Made by a program: the position numbers and the translations under genes. From contig CAJTXO010000002.1 in assembly GCA_910583555.1 (NCBI GenBank), positions 157,006-221,005 on the forward strand: DNA of 64,000 bases, given 5' to 3'. Within the stretch, counting starts at the first letter, position 1; each line of letters opens with the position of its first letter. Below the pieces are notes generated by a model. That model saw only the letters and a program-made list of their open reading frames with translations, ran no database searches and was not told where the DNA came from. The DNA is from an uncultured Eubacterium sp. (GTDB taxonomy: Bacteria; Bacillota; Clostridia; Lachnospirales; Lachnospiraceae). Of this stretch, positions 8,763-17,413 are shown in pieces.

Positions 8763-9161
8763 TTGCGAATAATGGTTGATACAAATGTGCTTATTTCGTT
8801 ATTGGTGTTTTCCAGTAATAAAATGAACCAGATGATGGAGTGCATTTTTATGGAACATCAGTTGGTTCTTTCATCGTATATTGTAGATGAATTAAAGGAT
8901 GTTGTTAGAAGAAAATTTGCAAGCAAAGCGGGAGTTGTAGATGCATTGCTTGCTAAGATGAATTATGAGTATGTATATACACCAGATTTAGTGGACGAAA
9001 CATTATTTGAAATCAGAGATGTGAAAGATTATCCGGTTCTTTATACAGCGATATTGGAAGATGTGGATATTGTTGTGACGGGAGATGGTGATTTTAGTGA
9101 TGTAAATGTTGATAAGCCAGAGATTCTGACACCAGCTGAGTTTGTGGAGATGTATTTTTGA
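8763..9161 (+). CDS. PIN-domain toxin (putative RNase)
   Basis: A 132-residue PIN domain of the COG1569-like group. The first acidic residue lies in VDTNVLISLL near the N-terminus, later ones in VKDYPVLY and VVTGDGDF, the usual Mg2+-binding Asp set of PIN ribonucleases. The TTG start at 8763 immediately follows the antitoxin stop (TAATTG); ATG 8772 is the alternative and would remove three residues. Cleavage of RNA, released when the antitoxin is degraded, is the family role; the target is not known. Low GC compared with hydA upstream suggests acquisition. Confidence 0.85.
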   Translation: MRIMVDTNVLISLLVFSSNKMNQMMECIFMEHQLVLSSYIVDELKDVVRRKFASKAGVVDALLAKMNYEYVYTPDLVDETLFEIRDVKDYPVLYTAILEDVDIVVTGDGDFSDVNVDKPEILTPAEFVEMYF

Positions 9162-9735
9162 AAGGTTAAAGGATAGTATCATTAAAGGTTATCCGATTCC
9201 ATTAATATTGTTAGCAGAATATACAGATGCAGATGGTAAAACTAAATATGAAATATTAGATGGTTTGCAACGTTTAAATGCGATAGTAGGATTTATTGAA
9301 AACGCATTTTCTTGGGGTGATAAATATTTTGATATTACGCAACTTGCTAGAGCTAAGCAGGCAGAGGATGAAAAGGAGTTTGTTGGATATCATGGCGATG
9401 CGTTGCTTGATAAGGAAATTTGTGCTAATGAAATATCCACGCATAAAGTAGTTGGTATTGATCGTGAAGCAAAAATATTAGGTGTATCAGTAGAAGATTA
9501 TTGCAGGAAGATAATTGGGTTTATTAAATCGTCAAAATTATCTCCTGCGTTGGTTTCCTCTGTATTGTCTAACATAGATATTATTGATTACCATTCTATG
9601 TCGGTCATAAGGATAAAAATTCCAGCTCAATCTGAAATCTCCTATTTGGATGATGATGTTTATGAGCGACAATATAATGATACAATAAAGGTAGAATCGC
9701 ATAAAACAGTGATGGCAATAGCAAAGAGGTTTTGA
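9142..9735 (+). pseudogene. Chimeric remnant: DUF262 piece joined to another domain
   Basis: An open frame of 197 codons that reads as parts of two proteins. Residues ~8-90 resemble the centre of DUF262 (ParB/GmrSD-type) proteins: IIKGYPIPLILLAE and the LDGLQRLNAIVGF motif, where the family normally has DGQQRL, then RAKQAEDEKEF and LLDKEICANE. The family's N-terminal ~40 residues (PFQRxxVW region) are missing. From ~residue 95 the sequence changes to a different protein tail (DREAKILGVS, VIRIKIPAQSEISYLDDD, HKTVMAIAKRF) resembling the end of an AlbA_2-like domain. The start is unclear: it would have to be TTG 9142, inside the PIN gene, without a good RBS. I read it as an in-frame deletion fusion of defence-related genes. 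The frame is intact, so a functional hybrid cannot be excluded. Confidence 0.6.
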
Positions 9736-9775
9736 TCCCCATATGATACCTGTTTAGTGCGAAAGTTAAAATAAT

Positions 9776-9916
9776 ATGGAAAATATGCGAAATAAATGGC
9801 ATGAAATAGTAGGAAATACGCCTGAAAGATTAACAAATAGGTTAATTGGAGTTCGAGTAGTTCCCGCCGTCTTTCCGGTTGGTGCAAAGTATATGATACA
9901 AATTTCCATGTCGTAA
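9776..9916 (+). CDS. Small ORF, probably a gene remnant
   Basis: Codes for 46 residues (starts MENMRNKW, contains TPERLTNRLIGVRVV). No convincing ribosome binding site precedes it and I recognise no family. It lies in the AT-rich accessory patch after the DUF262 remnant and is likely the end of another lost gene. Confidence 0.2.
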   Translation: MENMRNKWHEIVGNTPERLTNRLIGVRVVPAVFPVGAKYMIQISMS

Positions 9917-9930
9917 AAAGGAAGAAAGAT

Positions 9931-11112
9931 ATGATAAAGAACATAAAAAAGAGTTATGAGCATACGATTTATGCCAGTTATGCAGGAGCCATTACACAGG
10001 CGGTGGTGAACAATTTTACGCCGCTTCTTTTTTTAACTTTTGCGGCGACGTATGGACTATCGCTGGAGAAGATCACGCTGCTGACGACGGTCAATTTTTT
10101 TGTCCAGCTTTTGGTCGATCTGGTGTCGGTGAAGCTTGTTGACCGCATCGGCTACCGCCCGGCTATCGTAGCTGCGCATGTATTCGCGGCGGCGGGGATC
10201 GCGGGACTGGCTGTGCTACCCCAGATGTTTTCGCACGCTTATACGGGAATCATGGTTTCGGTTATTTTGTACGCGGTCGGCGGCGGGATTATCGAGGTGC
10301 TGGTCAGTCCGATCGTGGAGGCGTGTCCAACCGAAAAAAAGGAGGCAGCGATGAGTCTTCTGCATTCTTTTTACTGCTGGGGGCAGGTGTTTCTCGTTTT
10401 GGTTTCCACGCTGTTTTTTGCGGTGTTTGGCATTGAAAACTGGCGTATTCTTGCGTGTCTGTGGGCGGTTATCCCGTTGTTAAATACACTCTATTTTATG
10501 ATGGTTCCGATTTTTCCAATCGTGGAGGAACACGAGAAACTCTCTTTGCGGGGACTTTTTCGCAGGAACGTGTTCTGGCTTTTGATGGTGATCATGGTAT
10601 GCGCGGGAGCTTCGGAACTAGCGATGAGCCAGTGGGCGTCCGCATTTGTGGAGTCGGCGCTCGGCATTTCGAAGACGATGGGGGATCTGGCCGGGCCGTG
10701 TGCGTTTGGCGCCCTTATGGGTATTGCGAGAGCGCTTTATGGGAAGTTCAGCGAGAGGATCCCGCTGAAGCGGTTTATGCTCGGTTGTGCGCTTCTCTGT
10801 ATCGTTTGCTATGCAGCGGCTTCGCTGGCGGCGGATCCGGTCGTGGGACTGATTGGCTGCGCGGTCTGTGGATTTTCGGTGGGAATTTTCTGGCCGGGGA
10901 CGTTCAGTATTGCGGCGAAGAGCATTCCGGGCGGCGGGACGGCGATGTATGCGCTATTGGCGCTGGCCGGGGATATTGGGTGCTCGGGCGGGCCGACCGT
11001 GGTGGGGATGGTAGCGAATGCCGCCGGCGGTGCGCTTCGGACGGGATTGCTCGCTGCTATGGTTTTTCCGGTTTTGATATTTTTTGGGATTTGTCTGGTG
11101 AGGAAGGGGTGA
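9931..11112 (+). CDS. MFS transporter
   Basis: A 393-residue major facilitator with about twelve hydrophobic segments along its length and the MFS loop 2-3 motif in the form KLVDRIGYRPAIV. The general look (an AAATYGLSLEKITLL start, GGGIIEVLVSPIVEACP in the centre) is that of FucP/sugar-type or uncharacterised MFS proteins. Substrate cannot be read from sequence. RBS GGAAGAAAG precedes ATG 9931. It is followed after 6 bp by a GNAT gene, so the two are probably co-transcribed. GC rises again here relative to the toxin-antitoxin patch. Confidence 0.85.
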   Translation: MIKNIKKSYEHTIYASYAGAITQAVVNNFTPLLFLTFAATYGLSLEKITLLTTVNFFVQLLVDLVSVKLVDRIGYRPAIVAAHVFAAAGIAGLAVLPQMFSHAYTGIMVSVILYAVGGGIIEVLVSPIVEACPTEKKEAAMSLLHSFYCWGQVFLVLVSTLFFAVFGIENWRILACLWAVIPLLNTLYFMMVPIFPIVEEHEKLSLRGLFRRNVFWLLMVIMVCAGASELAMSQWASAFVESALGISKTMGDLAGPCAFGALMGIARALYGKFSERIPLKRFMLGCALLCIVCYAAASLAADPVVGLIGCAVCGFSVGIFWPGTFSIAAKSIPGGGTAMYALLALAGDIGCSGGPTVVGMVANAAGGALRTGLLAAMVFPVLIFFGICLVRKG

Positions 11113-11118
11113 AGGCGG

Positions 11119-11607
11119 ATGATTCGGGAGATTATGAAAAGTGAGATACCGGACTGTGTGGAAGTGATCTGCAAAAGTTTTATGACTGTGGCAAACGAGT
11201 TCGGATTTACGGTAGAAGATGCACCGAGGTTTACGGCGTTTGCTACGACGAAGGAGCGATTGATCTGGCAGCGGGAGAATGAGCGGAGGCAGATGTTCGC
11301 ATATTTCGAGGATGGTAAAATAGTGGGATATTATTCACTGTTGTGGCAGAATGAAACGGAGTGTGAATTGAATAATTTATGCGTGTTAGAGCAGTACCGG
11401 CATAAGAAGATCGGGGAACAGCTTTTACAACATGCGTTTAACGAGGCAGGGAAGATGGGGTGTTTGTGGGTAAATATCGGGATCGTGGAGGAAAATGTGA
11501 GATTGCGAAAATGGTATGAGAAGTATGGGGCAGTACACGTAGGGACAGAAAAGTATGATTTCTTTCCGTTTACTTGTGGGTATATGAGGAGGGCGGTGGA
11601 AGGATAA
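11119..11607 (+). CDS. GNAT acetyltransferase
   Basis: A 162-residue GCN5-like N-acetyltransferase. The acetyl-CoA-binding segment is CVLEQYRHKKIGEQLLQHAF (the Q/RxxGxG/A element in the form YRHKKIG), after a central beta-strand YYSLLWQNETECELNNL. It starts 6 bp after the MFS gene with GGCGG before the ATG, suggesting one transcript. Substrate is unknown; small GNATs of this type modify drugs, amines or peptides. Confidence 0.85.
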   Translation: MIREIMKSEIPDCVEVICKSFMTVANEFGFTVEDAPRFTAFATTKERLIWQRENERRQMFAYFEDGKIVGYYSLLWQNETECELNNLCVLEQYRHKKIGEQLLQHAFNEAGKMGCLWVNIGIVEENVRLRKWYEKYGAVHVGTEKYDFFPFTCGYMRRAVEG

Positions 11608-11734
11608 AAGGACGGGGAGAGGGGGAGAACTTTTCATCTGTTCTGGCGTTGGAGCAGTTAATAATTTGATGATCGGATGTGATTATCCTGAAGGAAGAAT
11701 GGGAAAAAGCAGATAAAGGAGGTGTACATCAATA

Positions 11735-12541
11735 ATGTCTATGAAAGAAATAGCAACTAAAATAGAGAGAAAACAACTCCTTGAAGAATTGGACATTTTA
11801 GAGAAATTTCTTGGAAAAGGGCAGGAAGCAGTAAGTAAAGAGGAGATCATTCAGGAACTAAAAGCAAAAGAAAAGGAACTTTTGGAAGAGATCAGTTATT
11901 TAGAAGAACAAGAGGCGGCGCTGGGAGGAGGCGAATACGATTTATCTTTATTTGACAAAAGTATTCTCTGTGAGGATTCTGATATCATTTTGAGAAAAGC
12001 GATTGATGATGATCGGGAACTGTATTATCAATTAAAAGAAAAATACGCATATATGAAATCCGCTTTTGCAAAACCAGAATTTAAAGATGAGTTATGGCAG
12101 GAATATTTATCTGATGAAAGCCTTTATTACACTATTGCAAAGAAAGAAGATAATACTTTTATCGGTTACTGTGGGGTAAAGAATTTAAAGAGAAAAATCT
12201 GGGAGATCGCGATAGAGATCCGGAGCGAGTACTGTCATCTGGGATATGGGTATCGAGCATTAAAAATGTATTTGGAAACGGTGGCGAACATTTCGAAGCG
12301 TCATGAGTTTGCAAGCAGGGTAGATACAGATAATACCGCTTCTCAAAATCTCATGGAAAAGTTAGGGTTTCAACCATATGGATTGTCGGAATTTCTTTTG
12401 CATAAGGAAGAGGATAAATTGGCTGCGGAAGAAGAATATAAAGATCAATTAGACGACAGATATATGGCTCTTGCAAAGAAATTTAATGTAGAGCCCAGAA
12501 AACTCCTGAGTCATGTTTTGGAGTACAGGATTGTTGTATAA
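11735..12541 (+). CDS. GNAT acetyltransferase with N-terminal coiled coil
   Basis: A 268-residue protein. Residues ~1-70 are a charged helix rich in Lys/Glu/Leu heptads (KIERKQLLEELDILEKF) that likely forms a coiled coil. Residues ~85-215 are a RimJ/RimL-like GNAT domain: the acetyl-CoA loop is SEYCHLGYGYRALKMYL and the NTASQNLMEKLGF segment is typical of the family. The final ~50 residues are again charged helix. RBS AAAGGAGGTG is clear. The N-terminal extension is unusual for small GNATs and could mediate oligomerisation or partner binding. Confidence 0.75.
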   Translation: MSMKEIATKIERKQLLEELDILEKFLGKGQEAVSKEEIIQELKAKEKELLEEISYLEEQEAALGGGEYDLSLFDKSILCEDSDIILRKAIDDDRELYYQLKEKYAYMKSAFAKPEFKDELWQEYLSDESLYYTIAKKEDNTFIGYCGVKNLKRKIWEIAIEIRSEYCHLGYGYRALKMYLETVANISKRHEFASRVDTDNTASQNLMEKLGFQPYGLSEFLLHKEEDKLAAEEEYKDQLDDRYMALAKKFNVEPRKLLSHVLEYRIVV

Positions 12542-12568
12542 AAAGAGATATATAATGGAGGCAACAAC

Positions 12569-13147
12569 ATGGCAAATATAAAGAACCCCGCATCCGCGCT
12601 GGAACATACAAACACAGGTGATGATATACTCGTCAGAATGGCCGCATTCCTGATAAAAAACGCCAATCCTTCCATTGTGTTCCATGTAAAAAACGATATT
12701 TTAAAAAATATCACCGAGGAAGAAAAAAAGGAACTGCAAGATCAGGTCATGCGCGAGGACATCATCCAAAGAATCATCGCGTGTCAAAAAGAAAACGGAT
12801 GGCTGGGAAATGGGTTTCATGGGCAAAACAAAAACGCGGGACCATATGAAAATCAGGAAGTACGTGTAAAATATCTCGGGGAAAAACTCATATACCGGGA
12901 TACCCCTGTATTAAAAAATGCAATTGAAGCGTTTAAGACTATGAAGCCCGAGCTGTTCGGCGGGGAGGATACCGACTGCGGCCGGTACGCGGCAGCTGGG
13001 ACCGATATTATCAAGGCTTCGTGTGTGGCAAGGGCGGGCTATGAGGATTTATTTGATATCTCGAAAGAGATTCCGGCGGGCAGTTGGAAGTGGACTGGAG
13101 GAGCCGGACCAGAAAGCTGTGTGATGTTACATACCGAGGGTTATTGA
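12569..13147 (+). CDS. Unrecognised protein, possibly C-terminally truncated
   Basis: A 192-residue soluble protein. The first ~130 residues look well ordered (ILVRMAAFLIKNANPSIVF, IIACQKENGWLGNGFHG, GPYENQEVRVKYLGEK). The last ~25 residues (IPAGSWKWTGGAGPESC) look unlike the rest and may come from a deletion or frameshift. No catalytic motif I can name. I have a weak impression of a longer Firmicute family with the same N-terminal half, so truncation is suspected, not shown. It follows the coiled-coil GNAT after 27 bp and has the RBS ATGGAGG. Confidence 0.5.
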   Translation: MANIKNPASALEHTNTGDDILVRMAAFLIKNANPSIVFHVKNDILKNITEEEKKELQDQVMREDIIQRIIACQKENGWLGNGFHGQNKNAGPYENQEVRVKYLGEKLIYRDTPVLKNAIEAFKTMKPELFGGEDTDCGRYAAAGTDIIKASCVARAGYEDLFDISKEIPAGSWKWTGGAGPESCVMLHTEGY

Positions 13148-13190
13148 TCTTATACTATTCTGGTTTGGGAATGTGATGGAGGAGTAACTT

Positions 13191-13742
13191 ATGGGAACAG
13201 GAATTATCGTATGTGGATTAAATGGCAGCGGAAAGAGTACATTCGGAAAAGCGCTTGCCGAGAAACTGCATTTTCATTTTATAGATAACGAGGATCTGTA
13301 TTTTCCTAAAGAAGATTCCAGTTACATCTATGCGGCCCCGCGCACCCGTGAGGAAGTGGAAAAGCTGCTCCGGAATGAAATAAAGTCGCATGAAAACTTT
13401 GTTTTTACATCTGTGAAAGGGGATTACGGGGAAATGACCTGCCCGCTTTTTCAATTTGCGGTGCTGGTCCATGTTCCCAGGGAGATCCGGCTGGAGCGGG
13501 TTAGAGACCGTTCCTTCCAGAAGTTCGGGGAACGAATGTTAAAAGGCGGGGATTTGTATGAGAAGGAAGAAGCATTTTTTGAAATGGTTCGGTCCCGGCC
13601 GGAACATAGCGTGGAACAATGGGCGCAGTCTTTCCCAGGGCCGGTTTGGAGGATCGACGGGACGAGACCGGTGGAAGAAAATGTGGATGTTATCGTGTCG
13701 AAAATAACAGAAGTGCAGCGCAATCGCAGGAAAAAGGCGTAA
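13191..13742 (+). CDS. P-loop NTPase, kinase-like
   Basis: A 183-residue protein with an N-terminal Walker A (CGLNGSGKSTFGKALAE) and an adjacent acidic pair (FIDNEDLYF), the pattern of small shikimate/gluconate/nucleoside-kinase-like P-loop proteins. Residues 95-130 contain an arginine-rich LID-like stretch (REIRLERVRDRSF). Substrate unknown. RBS GGAGGAG precedes ATG 13191. The next gene begins 20 bp after its stop, so they are probably one unit. Confidence 0.75.
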   Translation: MGTGIIVCGLNGSGKSTFGKALAEKLHFHFIDNEDLYFPKEDSSYIYAAPRTREEVEKLLRNEIKSHENFVFTSVKGDYGEMTCPLFQFAVLVHVPREIRLERVRDRSFQKFGERMLKGGDLYEKEEAFFEMVRSRPEHSVEQWAQSFPGPVWRIDGTRPVEENVDVIVSKITEVQRNRRKKA

Positions 13743-13762
13743 GAAAAAAGGAGAACAAGGCG

Positions 13763-14530
13763 ATGATTCAAAAATTAGAAGATCTGTCAAAGGCAGAGAA
13801 CCTATTCGACGGCTGGCAGGAGGGCTGTATCTGGTCTGCCCTGCAGGGTATCATGGGAGAGATTTACGTGGATGACGGGGACAACCCCGCCTGCGGGGCG
13901 GCGGTATTAGGTGATTTTATGTTTCTGGCGGGAACTCCAAACAGGGAACTGGTGCTCTGGAATCCTCCGGATGCTGGAAAGAATATGAGGATACTGGTTC
14001 CAAAAAGCGGGGACTGGGAAAGAGTGATCGAGGAGGCCTGTGGAAACAGGGCGAAAAAGGTCATCCGTTATGCGATAAAAAAGGAACGGGATATTTTTGA
14101 CAGACAGAAGCTCGAGAAAGCGGCGTCGGGCCTTCCGCATGGATATGCAGCTGCCGTGATCGATGAGGCGCTGTTTTACCGCTGCATGTCGATGGAGTGG
14201 TGCCGGGACGGAGTGGCGAATTACCCGGATTATGAGCTATACCGCGAGTATGGCCTGGGCGTGGTCATTGTCAGGGGGGAGGAAATCGTGGCGAGCTGTT
14301 CTTCGTATTGCGGATTTCGTGACGGCATTGAGATCGAGATTGATACGAGGGCGGATGAGAGGCGGAAGGGGCTTGCTTACGCCTGTGCGGCGAGGCTTAT
14401 TGTGGAATGCCTGGACAGGGGGTGGTTTCCGAGCTGGGACGCCCAAAACCTGATGTCGGTGGGACTTGCGAAAAAGCTCGGATATCATTACGATCAGGAA
14501 TATACGGCGTATGAAGTTACGTTTGCGTGA
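13763..14530 (+). CDS. GNAT-family acetyltransferase (PF12746-like)
   Basis: A 255-residue protein. The C-terminal ~110 residues hold the GNAT fold: VVIVRGEEIVASCSSYCGF, then IEIEIDTRADERRKGLAYA with the acetyl-CoA loop RRKGLA, then LGYHYDQEYTAYEV. The N-terminal half (LVLWNPPD, VIEEACGNRAKKVIRYAIK) matches the layout of the larger GNAT_acetyltran group in Firmicutes. ATG 13763 is chosen because AAAGGAGAAC lies upstream; an in-frame start at 13619 would lie inside the previous gene. Substrate unknown. Confidence 0.75.
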   Translation: MIQKLEDLSKAENLFDGWQEGCIWSALQGIMGEIYVDDGDNPACGAAVLGDFMFLAGTPNRELVLWNPPDAGKNMRILVPKSGDWERVIEEACGNRAKKVIRYAIKKERDIFDRQKLEKAASGLPHGYAAAVIDEALFYRCMSMEWCRDGVANYPDYELYREYGLGVVIVRGEEIVASCSSYCGFRDGIEIEIDTRADERRKGLAYACAARLIVECLDRGWFPSWDAQNLMSVGLAKKLGYHYDQEYTAYEVTFA

Positions 14531-14634
14531 TACGGGCATCACATTTCACAGGCATGTGCGAATACCATGCGGCCAGGTTTTCGGAAATGTTTCGCATTAT
14601 TTTATATGTAAAAATACTTTTAAGGAAAAAGTAT

Positions 14635-14663
14635 TTGACAATTAAGATGTTTAAAAGTAGAAT
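14635..14663 (+). promoter_or_regulatory. Strong promoter of the Fn3 secreted protein
   Basis: TTGACA (14635-14640), 17 bp spacer, TAGAAT (14658-14663). It lies 78 bp upstream of the start; nothing else is seen in the rest of this 210 bp gap. Confidence 0.75.
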
Positions 14664-14740
14664 GATAGGTGGGGAGGGATTGGAAAGTATGTTTGACAGG
14701 GATGTTTTGATAACATTCGAACAGAAAGGAGTTATAGTTC

Positions 14741-15952
14741 ATGAAAAACTTTGTTAAGGTAATGGCAGCTTTTGCATTTTTGTTTGTTGCTGCTGCAGTG
14801 GTGCCCAACACAGCGAGTGCGGCGGATTTGGCAGCGCCAACAGGGGTTCGTCAGGTCGGCGCGACAAATGATATCGTTTCATTGGCATGGGAGGCAGTTC
14901 CTGGTGCCGACCGGTATTACTGGTCTTGGAGCAAGGATGGTGTTTCAGGATGGTCAAATGGTCAGTATGATTGGAATGTTTCACCGGAAGATAGTGTTTA
15001 TAATCTTAGTTCGGGGTCGACCTATTATTTTCGTGTCAGAGCAGCGGATACTTCGAACTGGGCCAATTACGAATATGGTGACTGGTCTCAGCCAATTCAG
15101 ATCGTAACCGCTCCGGATGCCGCTCAGATGGGATCCCTTACTCTGGCGGCTGCGACCGATTCTTCACTTACGATCACATGGACATCGTGTCCGGGGGCAA
15201 CTTCTTACCAGATCTATGATGGTGCGACAGATACCCTCATTGATACCGTGACGGACTGTTCTTATGTAAAAGGTGGTCTGGCGCCAAACAATGCGTATTC
15301 TTTTAAAGTGCTTCCAGTTCGGACGTCAGAAACTGGATATGTTGCAGCGGACCGTGTACAGACGATCTCGCGTATTTATACAAAACCAAGTAAGCCGGTC
15401 ACACCGTCAACAGCAAACTTTGGGCTGTCAAGTATTTATTATAATATAAATGTCGCTTATTTTTCAGCTAAGGATCCAACCGGTGAGGCCAAAGGATATG
15501 AATTAGAGGTGTACACCACAAAAGGAAAGAAGGTATTTACGGGCGGTAATAACAGTTTGAACAGATTTACGGTAAAAAGAAACACTACTTATAAATACCG
15601 GTGTCGTTTCTTTACGACGTATGGAGCGGAGAAAATCTATGGTGACTGGTCTGCTAATCGCTATTTTGTGTACCAGACCGTAAGCGGTAAAAGGAGTGGC
15701 AGCCGGATCAAACTTAGCTGGAACAAAGTGCCGATTGCAAAGAGTTATACCGTTTACATATCCACAAAGGAAAAAAGCGGATATAAAAAAGTGAAAACGC
15801 TCAGCAAGAAATCGACCAGTCTTACCATTCGCAAATGTGGTAAAAAGAAGATCAATAAAAAGAAGATCTATTATGTCAAAGTAGTTGCCAATCTGAAAGA
15901 CGGAGCGAAATCGGTAAAAAATGATACGTTTTATGTTGGAAAAGCATCTTGA
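14741..15952 (+). CDS. Secreted fibronectin type III repeat protein
   Basis: A 403-residue exported protein. Residues 1-27 are a signal peptide ending TASAA. Then come about three Fn3-type modules: PTGVRQVGA...LAWEAVPGADRYYW, a second starting near MGSLTLAAATDSSLTITW, and a C-terminal one (IKLSWNKVPIAKSYTVYIS). The last ~60 residues are very Lys-rich, which would favour binding to teichoic acid or the wall. No LPxTG anchor is seen. It is a paralogue of the protein at 32080-33318, with the same signal-peptide wording and C-terminal pattern. RBS AGAAAGGAG. Own strong promoter and terminator make it monocistronic. Role unknown; adhesion or wall structure is plausible. Confidence 0.85.
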   Translation: MKNFVKVMAAFAFLFVAAAVVPNTASAADLAAPTGVRQVGATNDIVSLAWEAVPGADRYYWSWSKDGVSGWSNGQYDWNVSPEDSVYNLSSGSTYYFRVRAADTSNWANYEYGDWSQPIQIVTAPDAAQMGSLTLAAATDSSLTITWTSCPGATSYQIYDGATDTLIDTVTDCSYVKGGLAPNNAYSFKVLPVRTSETGYVAADRVQTISRIYTKPSKPVTPSTANFGLSSIYYNINVAYFSAKDPTGEAKGYELEVYTTKGKKVFTGGNNSLNRFTVKRNTTYKYRCRFFTTYGAEKIYGDWSANRYFVYQTVSGKRSGSRIKLSWNKVPIAKSYTVYISTKEKSGYKKVKTLSKKSTSLTIRKCGKKKINKKKIYYVKVVANLKDGAKSVKNDTFYVGKAS

Positions 15953-15993
15953 TCACAATATGCCGGACATTGTTTTGCTATAAAATAAAAAAG

Positions 15994-16030
15994 AAAAAGC
16001 CCATTCAGACTGTGGTCTGGGTGGGCTTTT
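15994..16030. terminator. Bidirectional terminator between convergent genes
   Basis: AAAAGCCCATTCAGAC pairs with GTCTGGGTGGGCTTTT around a TGTG loop (one G-T mismatch region). A-run on the left and T-run on the right serve both strands: the Fn3 gene to the left and the lipoprotein to the right. Confidence 0.85.
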
Positions 16031-16056
16031 ATCATGGTGTAACCAGTCAGGAACAT

Positions 16057-16431
16057 TTAGTCCGTCAGATCATCCACAGCTTTCCCGGCTCCGTCAAGGG
16101 TATCTTCCACACCTTTTCCGACACCGTCCATCGCGTCGTCTACGGCATCACCGGCATCGTTTAACAGGTTATCATCTTTGTTGTCCGCGTTGTCGTTTAC
16201 CGTACCATCGTTTGACTTATTATTGCTTCCGGCCTGAGCGCCTGTCGTATCTGTATCATCGGTCGTATTTCCACCAGAAGTAGCCCTCGGGGAAGCGGAC
16301 TGCGCAGCGGACTGGGTAGCAGACGGACTCGCCGACGGGGCAGATGATTCATTGTCTTTACTGCCGCAGCCAGCCAGCATATACATGGAAAGGCAGAACG
16401 CGGTTGAAAGCAAAACTAATTTACGCTTCAT
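16057..16431 (-). CDS. Small secreted lipoprotein, low complexity
   Basis: A 124-residue precursor with a lipoprotein signal peptide and lipobox (MLAGCG, lipidated Cys22). The mature part is low complexity: a Ser/Ala/Thr-rich stretch (SAPSASPSATQSAAQS), then Asn/Asp-rich, then a repetitive acidic tail of DxxGxxVDD units (DAGDAVDDAMDGVGKGVEDT). It resembles Firmicute surface lipoproteins with no enzymatic domain. RBS AGGAGGAA upstream of the start on the minus strand. Function unknown. Confidence 0.8.
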   Translation of the reverse strand: MKRKLVLLSTAFCLSMYMLAGCGSKDNESSAPSASPSATQSAAQSASPRATSGGNTTDDTDTTGAQAGSNNKSNDGTVNDNADNKDDNLLNDAGDAVDDAMDGVGKGVEDTLDGAGKAVDDLTD

Positions 16432-16519
16432 AAGAAAATTCCTCCTACTTCATTTATGTTGTCACTGATAGTATGGCAGAAAAAAACAGGATTATTCAAA
16501 AATGAAATTTTTAGATTTC

Positions 16520-17245
16520 TTACCATCCCCCGTCAAATCCGATGATCTGTCCGGTCATATAGACAGGGGCTTTTAACAGAAGGGCGATAAACGCCGCCGT
16601 TTCTTCGGGGGAAGCCATGCGGCCGATGGGGATCTCGAGGCAGACGGCATTGATCTCCTCCTGTGTGAGGCTGGCGTTCATTTTTGTGTCGATCATACCG
16701 CAGGCGACGGCGTTCACAGCGATCCCGCTCGGCGCAAGTTCCTTTGCGAGCGCTTTTGTAAACGCGTTCAGGCCGCCTTTGGAAGCGGAATAGATCGCTT
16801 CACACGAGGCGCCGACGGATCCCCAGATGGAGGAGATGTTCAGGATGCGGCCGCTCTTTTCGTGGATCATGGCGGGAAGCACCTGGCGGCACAGGAAAAA
16901 GGCGGAAGATAAATTGGTATTCAGCATATGGAACCATTCGTCGTCCGTTACATCGGTGACGAGACCGATCCGGGAAACGCCGGCGTTATTTATGAGCACG
17001 TCGATCCGTCCCAATTGCCGAATCGCGGTGTCCGCAATATTTTTTGCCGTGCGGCTGTCTCCAATGTCGCCGTAGATCGTGAGGCAGGTAGAGGTGTGCA
17101 TCAGACAGCGGTCTCTCGTTTCTTCTAATTTTTCTTTTGATGAATGGCCGCACAGGAGAAGCTGGTAGCCTTCTTTGGCTAATGCCAGAGCGGTTTCTGA
17201 ACCGATGGCCCCGGAAGCACCCGTGATGACAGCTGTTTTATTCAT
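16520..17245 (-). CDS. SDR oxidoreductase (FabG-like)
   Basis: A 241-residue classical short-chain dehydrogenase/reductase. N-terminal NAD(P)-binding TGASGAIG, central NNAG, catalytic Ser in ILNISSIWG and YSASK (Tyr/Lys) complete the active site. C-terminal FDGGW is in the position where FabG proteins have DGG. It stands alone, away from fatty acid genes, so it could be a second 3-oxoacyl-ACP reductase or act on another carbonyl substrate. Confidence 0.85.
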   Translation of the reverse strand: MNKTAVITGASGAIGSETALALAKEGYQLLLCGHSSKEKLEETRDRCLMHTSTCLTIYGDIGDSRTAKNIADTAIRQLGRIDVLINNAGVSRIGLVTDVTDDEWFHMLNTNLSSAFFLCRQVLPAMIHEKSGRILNISSIWGSVGASCEAIYSASKGGLNAFTKALAKELAPSGIAVNAVACGMIDTKMNASLTQEEINAVCLEIPIGRMASPEETAAFIALLLKAPVYMTGQIIGFDGGW

Positions 17246-17311
17246 GATCGGATATCCTTTCTCGTTTAAGTCCTATCATTGTAACACGGTTCGTAGATTT
17301 TTGCAAAACCC

Positions 17312-17340
17312 TTGTATATTTTTGTGTTATCTGATACAAT
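17312..17340 (+). promoter_or_regulatory. Promoter of the envelope cluster
   Basis: TTGTAT (17312-17317), 17 bp, TACAAT (17335-17340), 74 bp before the start at 17414. Its position inside a longer possible reading frame argues for the downstream start. Confidence 0.65.
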
Positions 17341-17413
17341 AGGACTATTGTTTGATTTTTGCATTGGTATGTATAGTATAGGAATGGAGTTCTATAGGAT
17401 TGAGAGGTATGAT

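Noticed and set aside
14527..14757. 76-codon frame between GNAT and the Fn3 gene
   Set aside because: It spans the strong promoter at 14635-14663 and has no RBS.
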